Below are positions 55,169 to 60,806 of a DNA stretch of 60,806 bases, in pieces. The position numbers and the translations under genes are program-made. The notes below the pieces were generated by a model that saw only the letters and a program-made list of their open reading frames with translations, was not told where the DNA came from and searched no databases. The DNA is taken from the NCBI GenBank assembly GCA_964635545.1, contig CAZWOA010000006.1:1-60806 (forward strand), read 5' to 3'. The DNA is from JAGPIS01 sp964635545. GTDB taxonomy: Bacteria > Bacteroidota > Bacteroidia > Bacteroidales > Marinilabiliaceae. Within the stretch, counting starts at the first letter, position 1. The number at the start of each line of letters is the position of its first letter.

Positions 55169-55975
55169 ATGGATAATGGCCAAAATGAAATGACTTTCCT
55201 TGAGCATCTTGAGGCTCTGAGGTGGCACATTATGCGTTCGCTCGCCGTAATTATGGTTTTGGCTGTGGTATTTTTTTTGTTAAAAGATTTTGTGTTTGAC
55301 TATCTTATATTGGCACCTTCAAAACCTGAATTTCCCAGCAACCGTATGTTTTGGTTTCTTGCCGATAAACTTAATATGCCTGTGTTACAGATAAATAAGA
55401 CTCCGCTCAAGTTGCAGAATATAGCTATGGTGGGGCAATTCACCACTCACGTTACGGTGTCGTTCATTATGGGGTGCATAGTAGGTTTTCCTTATCTTTT
55501 CTGGGAATTTTGGCGTTTTGTAAAGCCGGGGCTCTATCCCAACGAGATTAAAAGTGCTAAGGGGGCCATTTGGGCGGTGTCGTTGCTCTTTATTGTCGGC
55601 ATACTGTTTGCCTACTATTTAATAGTGCCTCTCTCCATCGATTTTTTGGGTACCTATAAAGTGAGCGATCAGGTGGAGAATGTGGTTAACCTCAATTCTT
55701 ACATATCTACGGTTACGTCGATACTGCTTGCCGGTGGTGCAGTGTTCGAATTACCGGTGTTTATATACTTCCTGTCGAAGGTTGGGTTGGTGTCGTCGTC
55801 ATTTTTAATCACATATCGTCGCCATTCCATTGTAATTATCGTTATTTTTGCAGCAATTATTACTCCGCCCGATGTGGTGAGTCAGATAATGGTGGCCATT
55901 CCGCTACTCCTTTTATATGAGGTGAGCATCAAAATGGCCAAAAATATTGAGAGAGAAAAGCAATCTCACACTTAA
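55169..55975 (+). CDS. tatC: Sec-independent protein translocase TatC
   Basis: 268 residues from ATG 55169, with the diagnostic N-terminus MTFLEHLEALRWHIMRSLAV and about six transmembrane helices (FPYLFWEFWRFVKPGLYPNE in the conserved cytoplasmic loop; PPDVVSQIMVAIPLLLLYE near the end). It exports folded proteins with twin-arginine signals. An upstream TTG/ATG series from 55079 would add 30 poorly conserved residues. No tatA/tatB-like gene lies nearby. lptB starts 10 nt after it. Confidence 0.94.
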   Translation: MDNGQNEMTFLEHLEALRWHIMRSLAVIMVLAVVFFLLKDFVFDYLILAPSKPEFPSNRMFWFLADKLNMPVLQINKTPLKLQNIAMVGQFTTHVTVSFIMGCIVGFPYLFWEFWRFVKPGLYPNEIKSAKGAIWAVSLLFIVGILFAYYLIVPLSIDFLGTYKVSDQVENVVNLNSYISTVTSILLAGGAVFELPVFIYFLSKVGLVSSSFLITYRRHSIVIIVIFAAIITPPDVVSQIMVAIPLLLLYEVSIKMAKNIEREKQSHT

Positions 55976-55985
55976 AAGAATCAAA

Positions 55986-56744
55986 ATGAGTAAAGAAGAA
56001 GGATTGGTGCTTCATACCGATACGTTGATAAAGAAATATGGACAGCGCACAGTGGTTAAAGGTGTGTCGGTGAAGGTGGAACAGGGCGAAATAGTGGGTC
56101 TGCTGGGACCCAATGGAGCCGGAAAAACCACCACTTTCTATATGATGGTAGGCCTTATTAAGCCCAATGAAGGCCGTATCCTGCTCAATGATGAGGAGAT
56201 TACCGATTTCCCGGTATATAAGCGTGCCCAGCGTGGTGTGGGTTATCTGGCCCAGGAGGCATCGGTGTTTCGTAAAATGAGTGTTGAGGATAATATACGG
56301 TCGGTGCTGCAAATGACCGATTTCCCAAAGGATTATCAGGCCCACAGGCTCGAAGAGTTGCTCAATGAGTTCAGCCTTACTCATATACGAAAGAGTTTGG
56401 GCATTCAGCTTTCGGGAGGTGAGCGTAGGCGTACCGAGATTGCGCGTGCCCTGGCCATCAATCCTAAATTTATTTTGCTGGATGAGCCTTTTGCCGGAGT
56501 TGACCCCATAGCAGTGCGCGATATCCAGGAAATAGTGGCAAAACTGAAGTTTAAGAACATCGGAATCCTCATTACCGACCACAACGTGCACGAGACATTG
56601 GCAATTTGCGACCGTGCATACCTGCTTTTTTCGGGTGATATATTAAAGGCCGGTTCGTCGGAAGAGTTGGCGTTAGACCCTGATGTTAAGCGACTTTACC
56701 TTGGTGATGACTTCGAGTTGAGGCGTAGGACATTTGAGCCTTGA
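55986..56744 (+). CDS. lptB: LPS export ABC transporter ATP-binding protein LptB
   Basis: 252 residues from ATG 55986. Walker A is GPNGAGKTT (41-49), the Q-loop segment is VGYLAQEASVFRKMSVEDN, the signature is LSGGERRRTEIARAL, and Walker B is FILLDEPFAGVDP. The GYLAQ...SVFR region and the spacing match LptB rather than generic ABC ATPases. It powers extraction of lipopolysaccharide from the inner membrane with LptFG, which is not in the window. It follows tatC with a 10-nt gap and so is probably cotranscribed. Confidence 0.94.
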   Translation: MSKEEGLVLHTDTLIKKYGQRTVVKGVSVKVEQGEIVGLLGPNGAGKTTTFYMMVGLIKPNEGRILLNDEEITDFPVYKRAQRGVGYLAQEASVFRKMSVEDNIRSVLQMTDFPKDYQAHRLEELLNEFSLTHIRKSLGIQLSGGERRRTEIARALAINPKFILLDEPFAGVDPIAVRDIQEIVAKLKFKNIGILITDHNVHETLAICDRAYLLFSGDILKAGSSEELALDPDVKRLYLGDDFELRRRTFEP

Positions 56745-56773
56745 AAAATATTTTCAATTTTTCTGATTTTTTA

Positions 56774-56806
56774 TTTGGAGATAAAAATAAAAATAACTTA
56801 TCTTTG
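56774..56806 (+). promoter_or_regulatory. Promoter of tRNA-Leu
   Basis: TTTG (56774-56777), a 21-nt spacer and TATCTTTG (56799-56806) match the Bacteroidota consensus in both boxes. The mature tRNA begins 18 nt later. Confidence 0.75.
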
Positions 56807-56824
56807 CATCGCAAATAAGGAAAC

Positions 56825-56906
56825 GCGGATGTGGCGTAATTGGTAGCCGCGCTAGACTTAGGATCTAGTGCCGAGAGGCGTGGGGGTTCGAGTCCCTTCA
56901 TCCGCA
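56825..56906 (+). tRNA. tRNA-Leu, anticodon UAG
   Basis: The 7-bp acceptor stem GCGGATG/CATCCGC is perfect. The anticodon stem CTAGA/TCTAG holds the loop CTTAGGA, giving anticodon TAG (Leu, codons CUN). The variable arm is long (TGCCGAGAGGCGT), as in class II tRNAs, and the T-loop is TTCGAGT. The CCA end is not encoded; the sequence continues ACAAAT. Confidence 0.95.
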
Positions 56907-56914
56907 CAAATAGA

Positions 56915-56955
56915 GAAAAAACCGCCCCATGCGAAAGCAGAAGGCGGTTTTTTTT
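56915..56955 (+). terminator. Terminator after tRNA-Leu
   Basis: ACCGCC (56921-56926) pairs with GGCGGT (56943-56948), extended by flanking A/T pairs, and ends in a run of eight T. It closes the tRNA transcript before tig. Confidence 0.85.
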
Positions 56956-56995
56956 AAATGTGATATTGGCAAGTAATTGTCGCTTGATTTAATGC

Positions 56996-57014
56996 GGTGC
57001 TATTCATTAGCACC
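56996..57014 (+). promoter_or_regulatory. Hairpin in the tig leader
   Basis: A 7-bp perfect stem GGTGCTA/TAGCACC with a 5-nt loop lies 44 nt before the tig ATG. No T-run follows. It may be a leader structure or an operator. Confidence 0.35.
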
Positions 57015-57057
57015 ATTTGTTGTAGAAGGTTATACCATATTTAATTATCGAATCAAT

Positions 57058-58413
57058 ATGAATATTTCGAAGGAAAACATTGATGCTTTAAATGCCGTAA
57101 TCAAAATAACCATTGATAAGTCGGACTACGAAAAAAATGTAGAAGATGTGCTGAAAAGCTACCGCAAAAAGGTTAATATCCCCGGTTTCCGTCAAGGACA
57201 TGTGCCTGCCGGTATGATTAAGAAGATGTATGGTAATGCGGTGTTGGTTGATGAGGTTAACAAACTTGTGAGCCAAAATCTTTTTAACTACATCAAGGAT
57301 AATAATCTTAATATCCTGGGCGAGCCACTTCCTTCTGAAAATCAAAAAACCATCGATTTTGACAATGATGAGGCCCTTGAGTTTCTTTTCGATATAGCAG
57401 TTGCTCCCGAAGTATCGGTTGACCTTGCAAAAATTAAAGAGGTGCCTTACTATAATGTTGCCATTACCGATGATATGATTGACGGGCAGATTAAAACCAT
57501 GACTTCACGCTTTGGCGAAAACCAAAATGTGGATGTGGTTGGTGAAAAATCGATGGTGAAAGGCGTGCTTGCTCAACTTAACGATAAAAACGAACCTCTT
57601 GAGGGCGGTATCGTAAATGATTCTACCGTTATGTCGCTTGCAATCATTAAAGATGATGCCGAAAAAGCAAAACTTACAGGTGCTAAAGTGGGCGATACAG
57701 TAATTTTCGACCCTAAAGTGGCATTCCCCAACGATACAGAGCTTACCTATCTGCTGAAAATAACAAAAGAGCAGGTGGCTGATGTTAAAGGTAACTTCGG
57801 ATTTACTGTAAATGAGATTACCGAGTTTAAAGATGCTGAACTTAATCAGGATATTTTCAACAAGCTATTTGGCGAAGGCGTTGTTAACAATGAGGATGAG
57901 CTGAAAGCAAAAGTGAAAGAGAATCTTGCTTCATCATCAGTATATGAGTCTGATTACCGTTTCCTTCTTGATGTGCGTAAAGCAATTGGCGAGCAGGTGA
58001 ATGTAGAGCTTCCCGAAGCTTTCCTAAAACGCTGGATGCTTGCAGTGCAGAGCGATAAGAACATTACCGTTGAGCAGGTTGAAACCGAAATGCCACGATT
58101 TATCGAGGATTTGAAATGGCAGATGATTAAAAACAGCATCATTAAAGCCAACGACCTTAAGGTTGATAATGAGGCGGTGCTTAATTATGCACGCAAATCG
58201 GCACGTATGCAGTTTGCCCAGTATGGCCTTACCAATATTCCTGATGAGCATATTGACGGTTATGCTACCGATATGCTTAACAATGAGCAGCAGCGCGAGC
58301 AGTTTGTAGAAGGAGCAGCTACTGATGTGGCAGTTAACTTCATCAAATCGGCTGTGAAACTTAAAGAGCAGGAGATAAGCCGTGCCGACTTTAATAAATT
58401 GTTTGAGGAATAA
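57058..58413 (+). CDS. tig: Trigger factor
   Basis: 451 residues from ATG 57058; the in-frame upstream codons to 56977 are not conserved-looking. Ribosome-associated chaperone. The N-terminal ribosome-binding domain carries the GFRQGHVP signature (Gly43-Phe44-Arg45). A PPIase-like middle region (about 150-245) and a long helical C-terminal chaperone domain follow. The PPIase segment is poorly conserved, as is usual in Bacteroidota. It is followed by clpP and clpX, the classic tig-clpP-clpX order. Confidence 0.94.
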   Translation: MNISKENIDALNAVIKITIDKSDYEKNVEDVLKSYRKKVNIPGFRQGHVPAGMIKKMYGNAVLVDEVNKLVSQNLFNYIKDNNLNILGEPLPSENQKTIDFDNDEALEFLFDIAVAPEVSVDLAKIKEVPYYNVAITDDMIDGQIKTMTSRFGENQNVDVVGEKSMVKGVLAQLNDKNEPLEGGIVNDSTVMSLAIIKDDAEKAKLTGAKVGDTVIFDPKVAFPNDTELTYLLKITKEQVADVKGNFGFTVNEITEFKDAELNQDIFNKLFGEGVVNNEDELKAKVKENLASSSVYESDYRFLLDVRKAIGEQVNVELPEAFLKRWMLAVQSDKNITVEQVETEMPRFIEDLKWQMIKNSIIKANDLKVDNEAVLNYARKSARMQFAQYGLTNIPDEHIDGYATDMLNNEQQREQFVEGAATDVAVNFIKSAVKLKEQEISRADFNKLFEE

Positions 58414-58477
58414 TAGCAGTTTTATCAGGCAAAATAGCTAAATTAGAGGCTGCAAATTATTTTAAAGTTAGAGAATT

Positions 58478-59155
58478 ATGATTGACCATAAGGATTTCCA
58501 TAAGTATGCAACCAAACATTTAGGCATTAACAGCCTGGTGCTTGATAAATATACATCTATAACCAATAACTATATTTCGCCCACAATAATTGAGGAGCGT
58601 CAGTTGAATATTGCCAGTATGGATGTGTTTTCGCGATTGATGATGGACCGTATCATCTTCCTGGGTTTACCCATCGATGATTATGTTGCCAATATCATTC
58701 AGGCTCAACTGCTCTATCTTGAGTCGGCCGATTCGAGTCGCGATATATCAATTTATCTCAATACTCCCGGAGGTTCGGTATATGCAGGTCTGGGAATTTA
58801 CGATACTATGCAGTATATCAGTTCCGATGTGGCTACTATCTGCACAGGTATGGCAGCATCGATGGGGGCAGTGCTTCTTGCCGCCGGTGCCAAAGGCAAA
58901 CGTTCGGCATTGCGCCACTCAAGGGTGATGATTCACCAACCAATGGGAGGTGCACAGGGACAAGCATCTGATATTGAGATTACTGCACGTGAAATTCAAA
59001 AGCTTAAGAAAGAGCTTTATACAATCATCGCCGACCATTCGGGTAATCAGTATAAGAAGGTTGAGAAGGATTCTGACCGCGACTACTGGATGACCTCTGA
59101 AGAGGCTAAAGAGTATGGAATGATTGATGAGGTACTTTACCGTATTAAGAAGTAA
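58478..59155 (+). CDS. clpP: ATP-dependent Clp protease proteolytic subunit
   Basis: 225 residues. The serine-protease triad is visible: Ser128 in GMAASMGAV, His153 in VMIHQPMGG (25 residues apart, as in E. coli ClpP), and an Asp further on. Blocks such as IYLNTPGGSVYAGLGIYDTM and SDRDYWMTSEEAKEYGMID are typical. It forms the tetradecameric chamber that works with ClpX. It lies 64 nt after tig and 79 nt before clpX. Confidence 0.96.
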   Translation: MIDHKDFHKYATKHLGINSLVLDKYTSITNNYISPTIIEERQLNIASMDVFSRLMMDRIIFLGLPIDDYVANIIQAQLLYLESADSSRDISIYLNTPGGSVYAGLGIYDTMQYISSDVATICTGMAASMGAVLLAAGAKGKRSALRHSRVMIHQPMGGAQGQASDIEITAREIQKLKKELYTIIADHSGNQYKKVEKDSDRDYWMTSEEAKEYGMIDEVLYRIKK

Positions 59156-59175
59156 TTTGTTACAATAATATTTTG

Positions 59176-59218
59176 AATGCAGAATCGAATCATCATCCGT
59201 ATGGTTGGATTCTGCATT
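59176..59218 (+). terminator. Terminator or attenuator hairpin between clpP and clpX
   Basis: An 11-bp perfect stem (59176-59186 AATGCAGAATC with 59208-59218 GATTCTGCATT) is followed by TTATCTTTTC, a weak T-rich tail. It ends 16 nt before the clpX ATG, so it could lower clpX transcription or affect its translation start. Confidence 0.55.
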
Positions 59219-59234
59219 TTATCTTTTCAGATAT

Positions 59235-60446
59235 ATGGATAAATGTTCGTTTTGTGGAAGACCCCGTAAAGAGACTAATCTGCTGATTGCCGGTATCTCT
59301 GGGCATATATGCGATAGCTGTATTGAGCAGGCGCACTCTATTCTCGATGAGGAATTCTCGAAGAAGGTAAACTTCAATATGGATGGGGTGAAATTGCATA
59401 AGCCTATTGAGATAAAACAGTTCCTGGACCAGTATGTGATTGGACAGGATGAGGCTAAAAAATATCTGTCGGTGGCTGTGTATAACCACTATAAAAGGTT
59501 GATGCAGAAAGTGAATGATGATGTTGAGATAGAAAAATCGAACATTGTGCTTGTGGGTGAAACCGGAACCGGAAAAACCCTTCTGGCACGCACTATCGCA
59601 CGCCTGCTTCATGTGCCGTTCACCATTGTGGATGCAACCGTACTTACCGAAGCAGGTTATGTGGGCGAAGATATTGAGAGCATCCTTACCCGCCTGCTTC
59701 AGGTGGCCGACTATAACGTGGGTGCTGCCGAAAAAGGTATTGTGTTTATTGATGAGATAGATAAGATTGCCCGCAAAGGCGATAACCCATCCATCACCCG
59801 CGATGTGTCGGGCGAAGGTGTTCAGCAAGGGCTTCTTAAGTTGCTGGAAGGCAGTATTATAAATGTGCCACCACAAGGCGGCCGTAAACATCCCGACCAG
59901 AAGATGATTCCGGTGAATACCAAGAACATACTATTCATTTGTGGTGGTGCTTTCGATGGTATTGATAGAAAGATAGCGCAAAGGCTTAATACTAAGGTAG
60001 TAGGTTATGCAGCTAGCAAGGCAGCCGACAAAATAGATAGGGAGAACCTGCTTCAATACGTATCGCCACAGGATTTGAAATCATTTGGATTGATACCTGA
60101 GCTTATTGGCCGTATGCCCGTGCTTACATATCTTCAACCACTAGATAGAGATGTGTTGCGTAGAATACTTACTGAGCCTAAAAACTCAATTATTAAGCAG
60201 TATGAAAAGATGTTCAGCATAGATGGCATAGAGCTTAAGTTTGATGAAGAAGTGCTTGATTACATTGTTGATAAGGCTGTGGAATTCAAATTGGGAGCAC
60301 GCGGACTAAGGTCGATATGCGAAACAATAATGATGGATAAGATGTTTGAAACACCCTCCAAAGATGTTAAAGAACTGGTGGTTGACATCGAATACGCTAA
60401 AGAAAAAATTGAAAAAGGTAATGTGGCCAAACTGAAAGCCGGCTGA
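59235..60446 (+). CDS. clpX: ATP-dependent Clp protease ATP-binding subunit ClpX
   Basis: 403 residues from ATG 59235 (MDKCSFCGR). The N-terminal zinc-binding domain has Cys4, Cys7, Cys26 and Cys29. Walker A is GETGTGKT (108-115) and Walker B is IVFIDEIDKIA. Sensor and arginine-finger segments include LIPELIGRMP and FKLGARGLRSICETIM. The ClpP-docking tripeptide, IGF in E. coli, reads VGY here (TKVVGYAAS). It unfolds substrates for ClpP. Confidence 0.96.
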   Translation: MDKCSFCGRPRKETNLLIAGISGHICDSCIEQAHSILDEEFSKKVNFNMDGVKLHKPIEIKQFLDQYVIGQDEAKKYLSVAVYNHYKRLMQKVNDDVEIEKSNIVLVGETGTGKTLLARTIARLLHVPFTIVDATVLTEAGYVGEDIESILTRLLQVADYNVGAAEKGIVFIDEIDKIARKGDNPSITRDVSGEGVQQGLLKLLEGSIINVPPQGGRKHPDQKMIPVNTKNILFICGGAFDGIDRKIAQRLNTKVVGYAASKAADKIDRENLLQYVSPQDLKSFGLIPELIGRMPVLTYLQPLDRDVLRRILTEPKNSIIKQYEKMFSIDGIELKFDEEVLDYIVDKAVEFKLGARGLRSICETIMMDKMFETPSKDVKELVVDIEYAKEKIEKGNVAKLKAG

Positions 60447-60474
60447 TAATCCCTGATTTTCATAAATCATAGAG

Positions 60475-60516
60475 CCTCAAGAACGATTTATAATAATATG
60501 TTCTTGAGGTTTTTTT
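60475..60516 (+). terminator. Terminator of the tig-clpP-clpX genes
   Basis: A perfect 10-bp stem (60475-60484 CCTCAAGAAC with 60500-60509 GTTCTTGAGG) is followed by TTTTTTT. It is about 28 nt past the clpX stop. Confidence 0.88.
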
Positions 60517-60572
60517 GTTTTTTAGCGCATATTTCAGGTTTGAAAACCCATAACTTTTCGTCAATGTACCTA

Positions 60573-60806
60573 TCAATTCCCCTCCACAATTTTAATCTCT
60601 TCTTCGGTCAAATCGTAAAGTTGATAAACGAGTTGGTCGATTTGGGCTTCAAGGTCGGATGTGTCGGCTGTTGGGTTTTGCTTTTTGATGGAAATGACTT
60701 TATCCACCAAGTCAGCAATTTTATTTTTAACAGTATCGTTGCCCGTAGCAATAGGTATTTGACTGAAATATTTCCAAATCAATTGAAAACCGTTTTGAAT
60801 GGCAGT
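60573..60806 (-). CDS. C-terminal end of a probable restriction-modification DNA methyltransferase (partial)
   Basis: The frame is open to the right edge of the window and ends at 60573; 77 residues are visible. It matches the usual tail of type II/IIG enzymes with TaqI-like specificity domains: WKYFSQIPIA, then a helical segment KNKIADLVDKVISIKKQN, then DLEAQIDQLVYQLYDLTEEE. The helical hairpin ending in an LYxLTEEE-type motif is characteristic. Nothing about the catalytic part can be judged. It converges on the clpX terminator. Confidence 0.72.
   Translation of the reverse strand, partial: TAIQNGFQLIWKYFSQIPIATGNDTVKNKIADLVDKVISIKKQNPTADTSDLEAQIDQLVYQLYDLTEEEIKIVEGN

Noticed and set aside
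55929..56591. 220-codon minus-strand open frame opposite lptB
   Set aside because: Shadow of the conserved ABC ATPase; His-rich, patternless translation.
59193..59891. 232-codon minus-strand open frame opposite clpX
   Set aside because: Antisense to the conserved ClpX zinc-finger and Walker regions; no domain of its own.
1..60806. CRISPR arrays, rRNA genes, riboswitches and insertion sequences
   Set aside because: No regularly spaced repeats, no rRNA signature, no recognisable riboswitch core, and no transposase-like reading frame were seen on either strand.

Overview
The window reads as a chromosomal segment of a Bacteroidales bacterium (Bacteroidota). The evidence is the TAnnTTTG-type promoters, SusC/SusD pairs, four GH92 mannosidases, CarboxypepD_reg-like surface proteins, PorQ of the type IX secretion system, and a heterodimeric B12-dependent methylmalonyl-CoA mutase. 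I lean towards the Dysgonomonas/Paludibacter/Parabacteroides side of the order, with low certainty. There is no rRNA, transposase, integrase or CRISPR array, and one tRNA (Leu, anticodon UAG).

Layout. 1-4190: mutA-mutB on the minus strand. 4485-8663: a plus-strand operon of a CarboxypepD_reg-like protein (interrupted at a run of nine C), a membrane protein, a MacB/FtsX-type permease and a membrane-fusion protein, with no ATPase gene. 8753-17382: mostly housekeeping and envelope genes (CarboxypepD_reg-like protein, trxA, DUF748/AsmA-like protein, acpH, prmC, ribD, porQ, a YkgJ-type protein, an EamA transporter). 17393-19900: a large membrane-spanning regulator with an extracytoplasmic propeller-like sensor and a cytoplasmic SARP-like DNA-binding end. 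20006-35978: a long minus-strand operon for alpha-mannose glycans: three GH92 genes, an MFS transporter, GH130 subfamily 2, a fourth GH92, a CBM9-like lipoprotein, a transglutaminase-fold lipoprotein and cutC.

36926-38528 holds gene debris: a 5'-truncated hypothetical gene and a decayed AAA/DUF234 ATPase. 38591-51441 is a compact beta-mannan utilisation locus: AraC regulator, SusC, SusD, surface glycan-binding protein, GH26, GH130 subfamily 1, GPH symporter and mannobiose 2-epimerase. 51543-52283 holds a truncated BRO-N/Fic gene and a 55-codon ORF. 52571-60446 is core: recQ on the minus strand, then tatC, lptB, tRNA-Leu, tig, clpP and clpX on the plus strand. The window ends inside the 3' end of a probable restriction-modification methyltransferase gene.

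How the genes work together. The window carries two separate phosphorolytic mannose pathways. In the first, GH92 enzymes should trim alpha-mannose from high-mannose N-glycans, the MFS carrier should bring in the residual Man-beta-1,4-GlcNAc, and GH130_2 should phosphorolyse it. In the second, GH26 should release mannobiose from beta-mannan, the symporter imports it, the epimerase converts it to mannosyl-glucose, and GH130_1 yields mannose-1-phosphate and glucose. The second locus lies between broken genes on both sides, so it may be an inserted or rearranged cassette. Three frame-breaking short repeats (C9, T7, TTTC x4) deserve checking, either as slippage switches and decay or as assembly errors.
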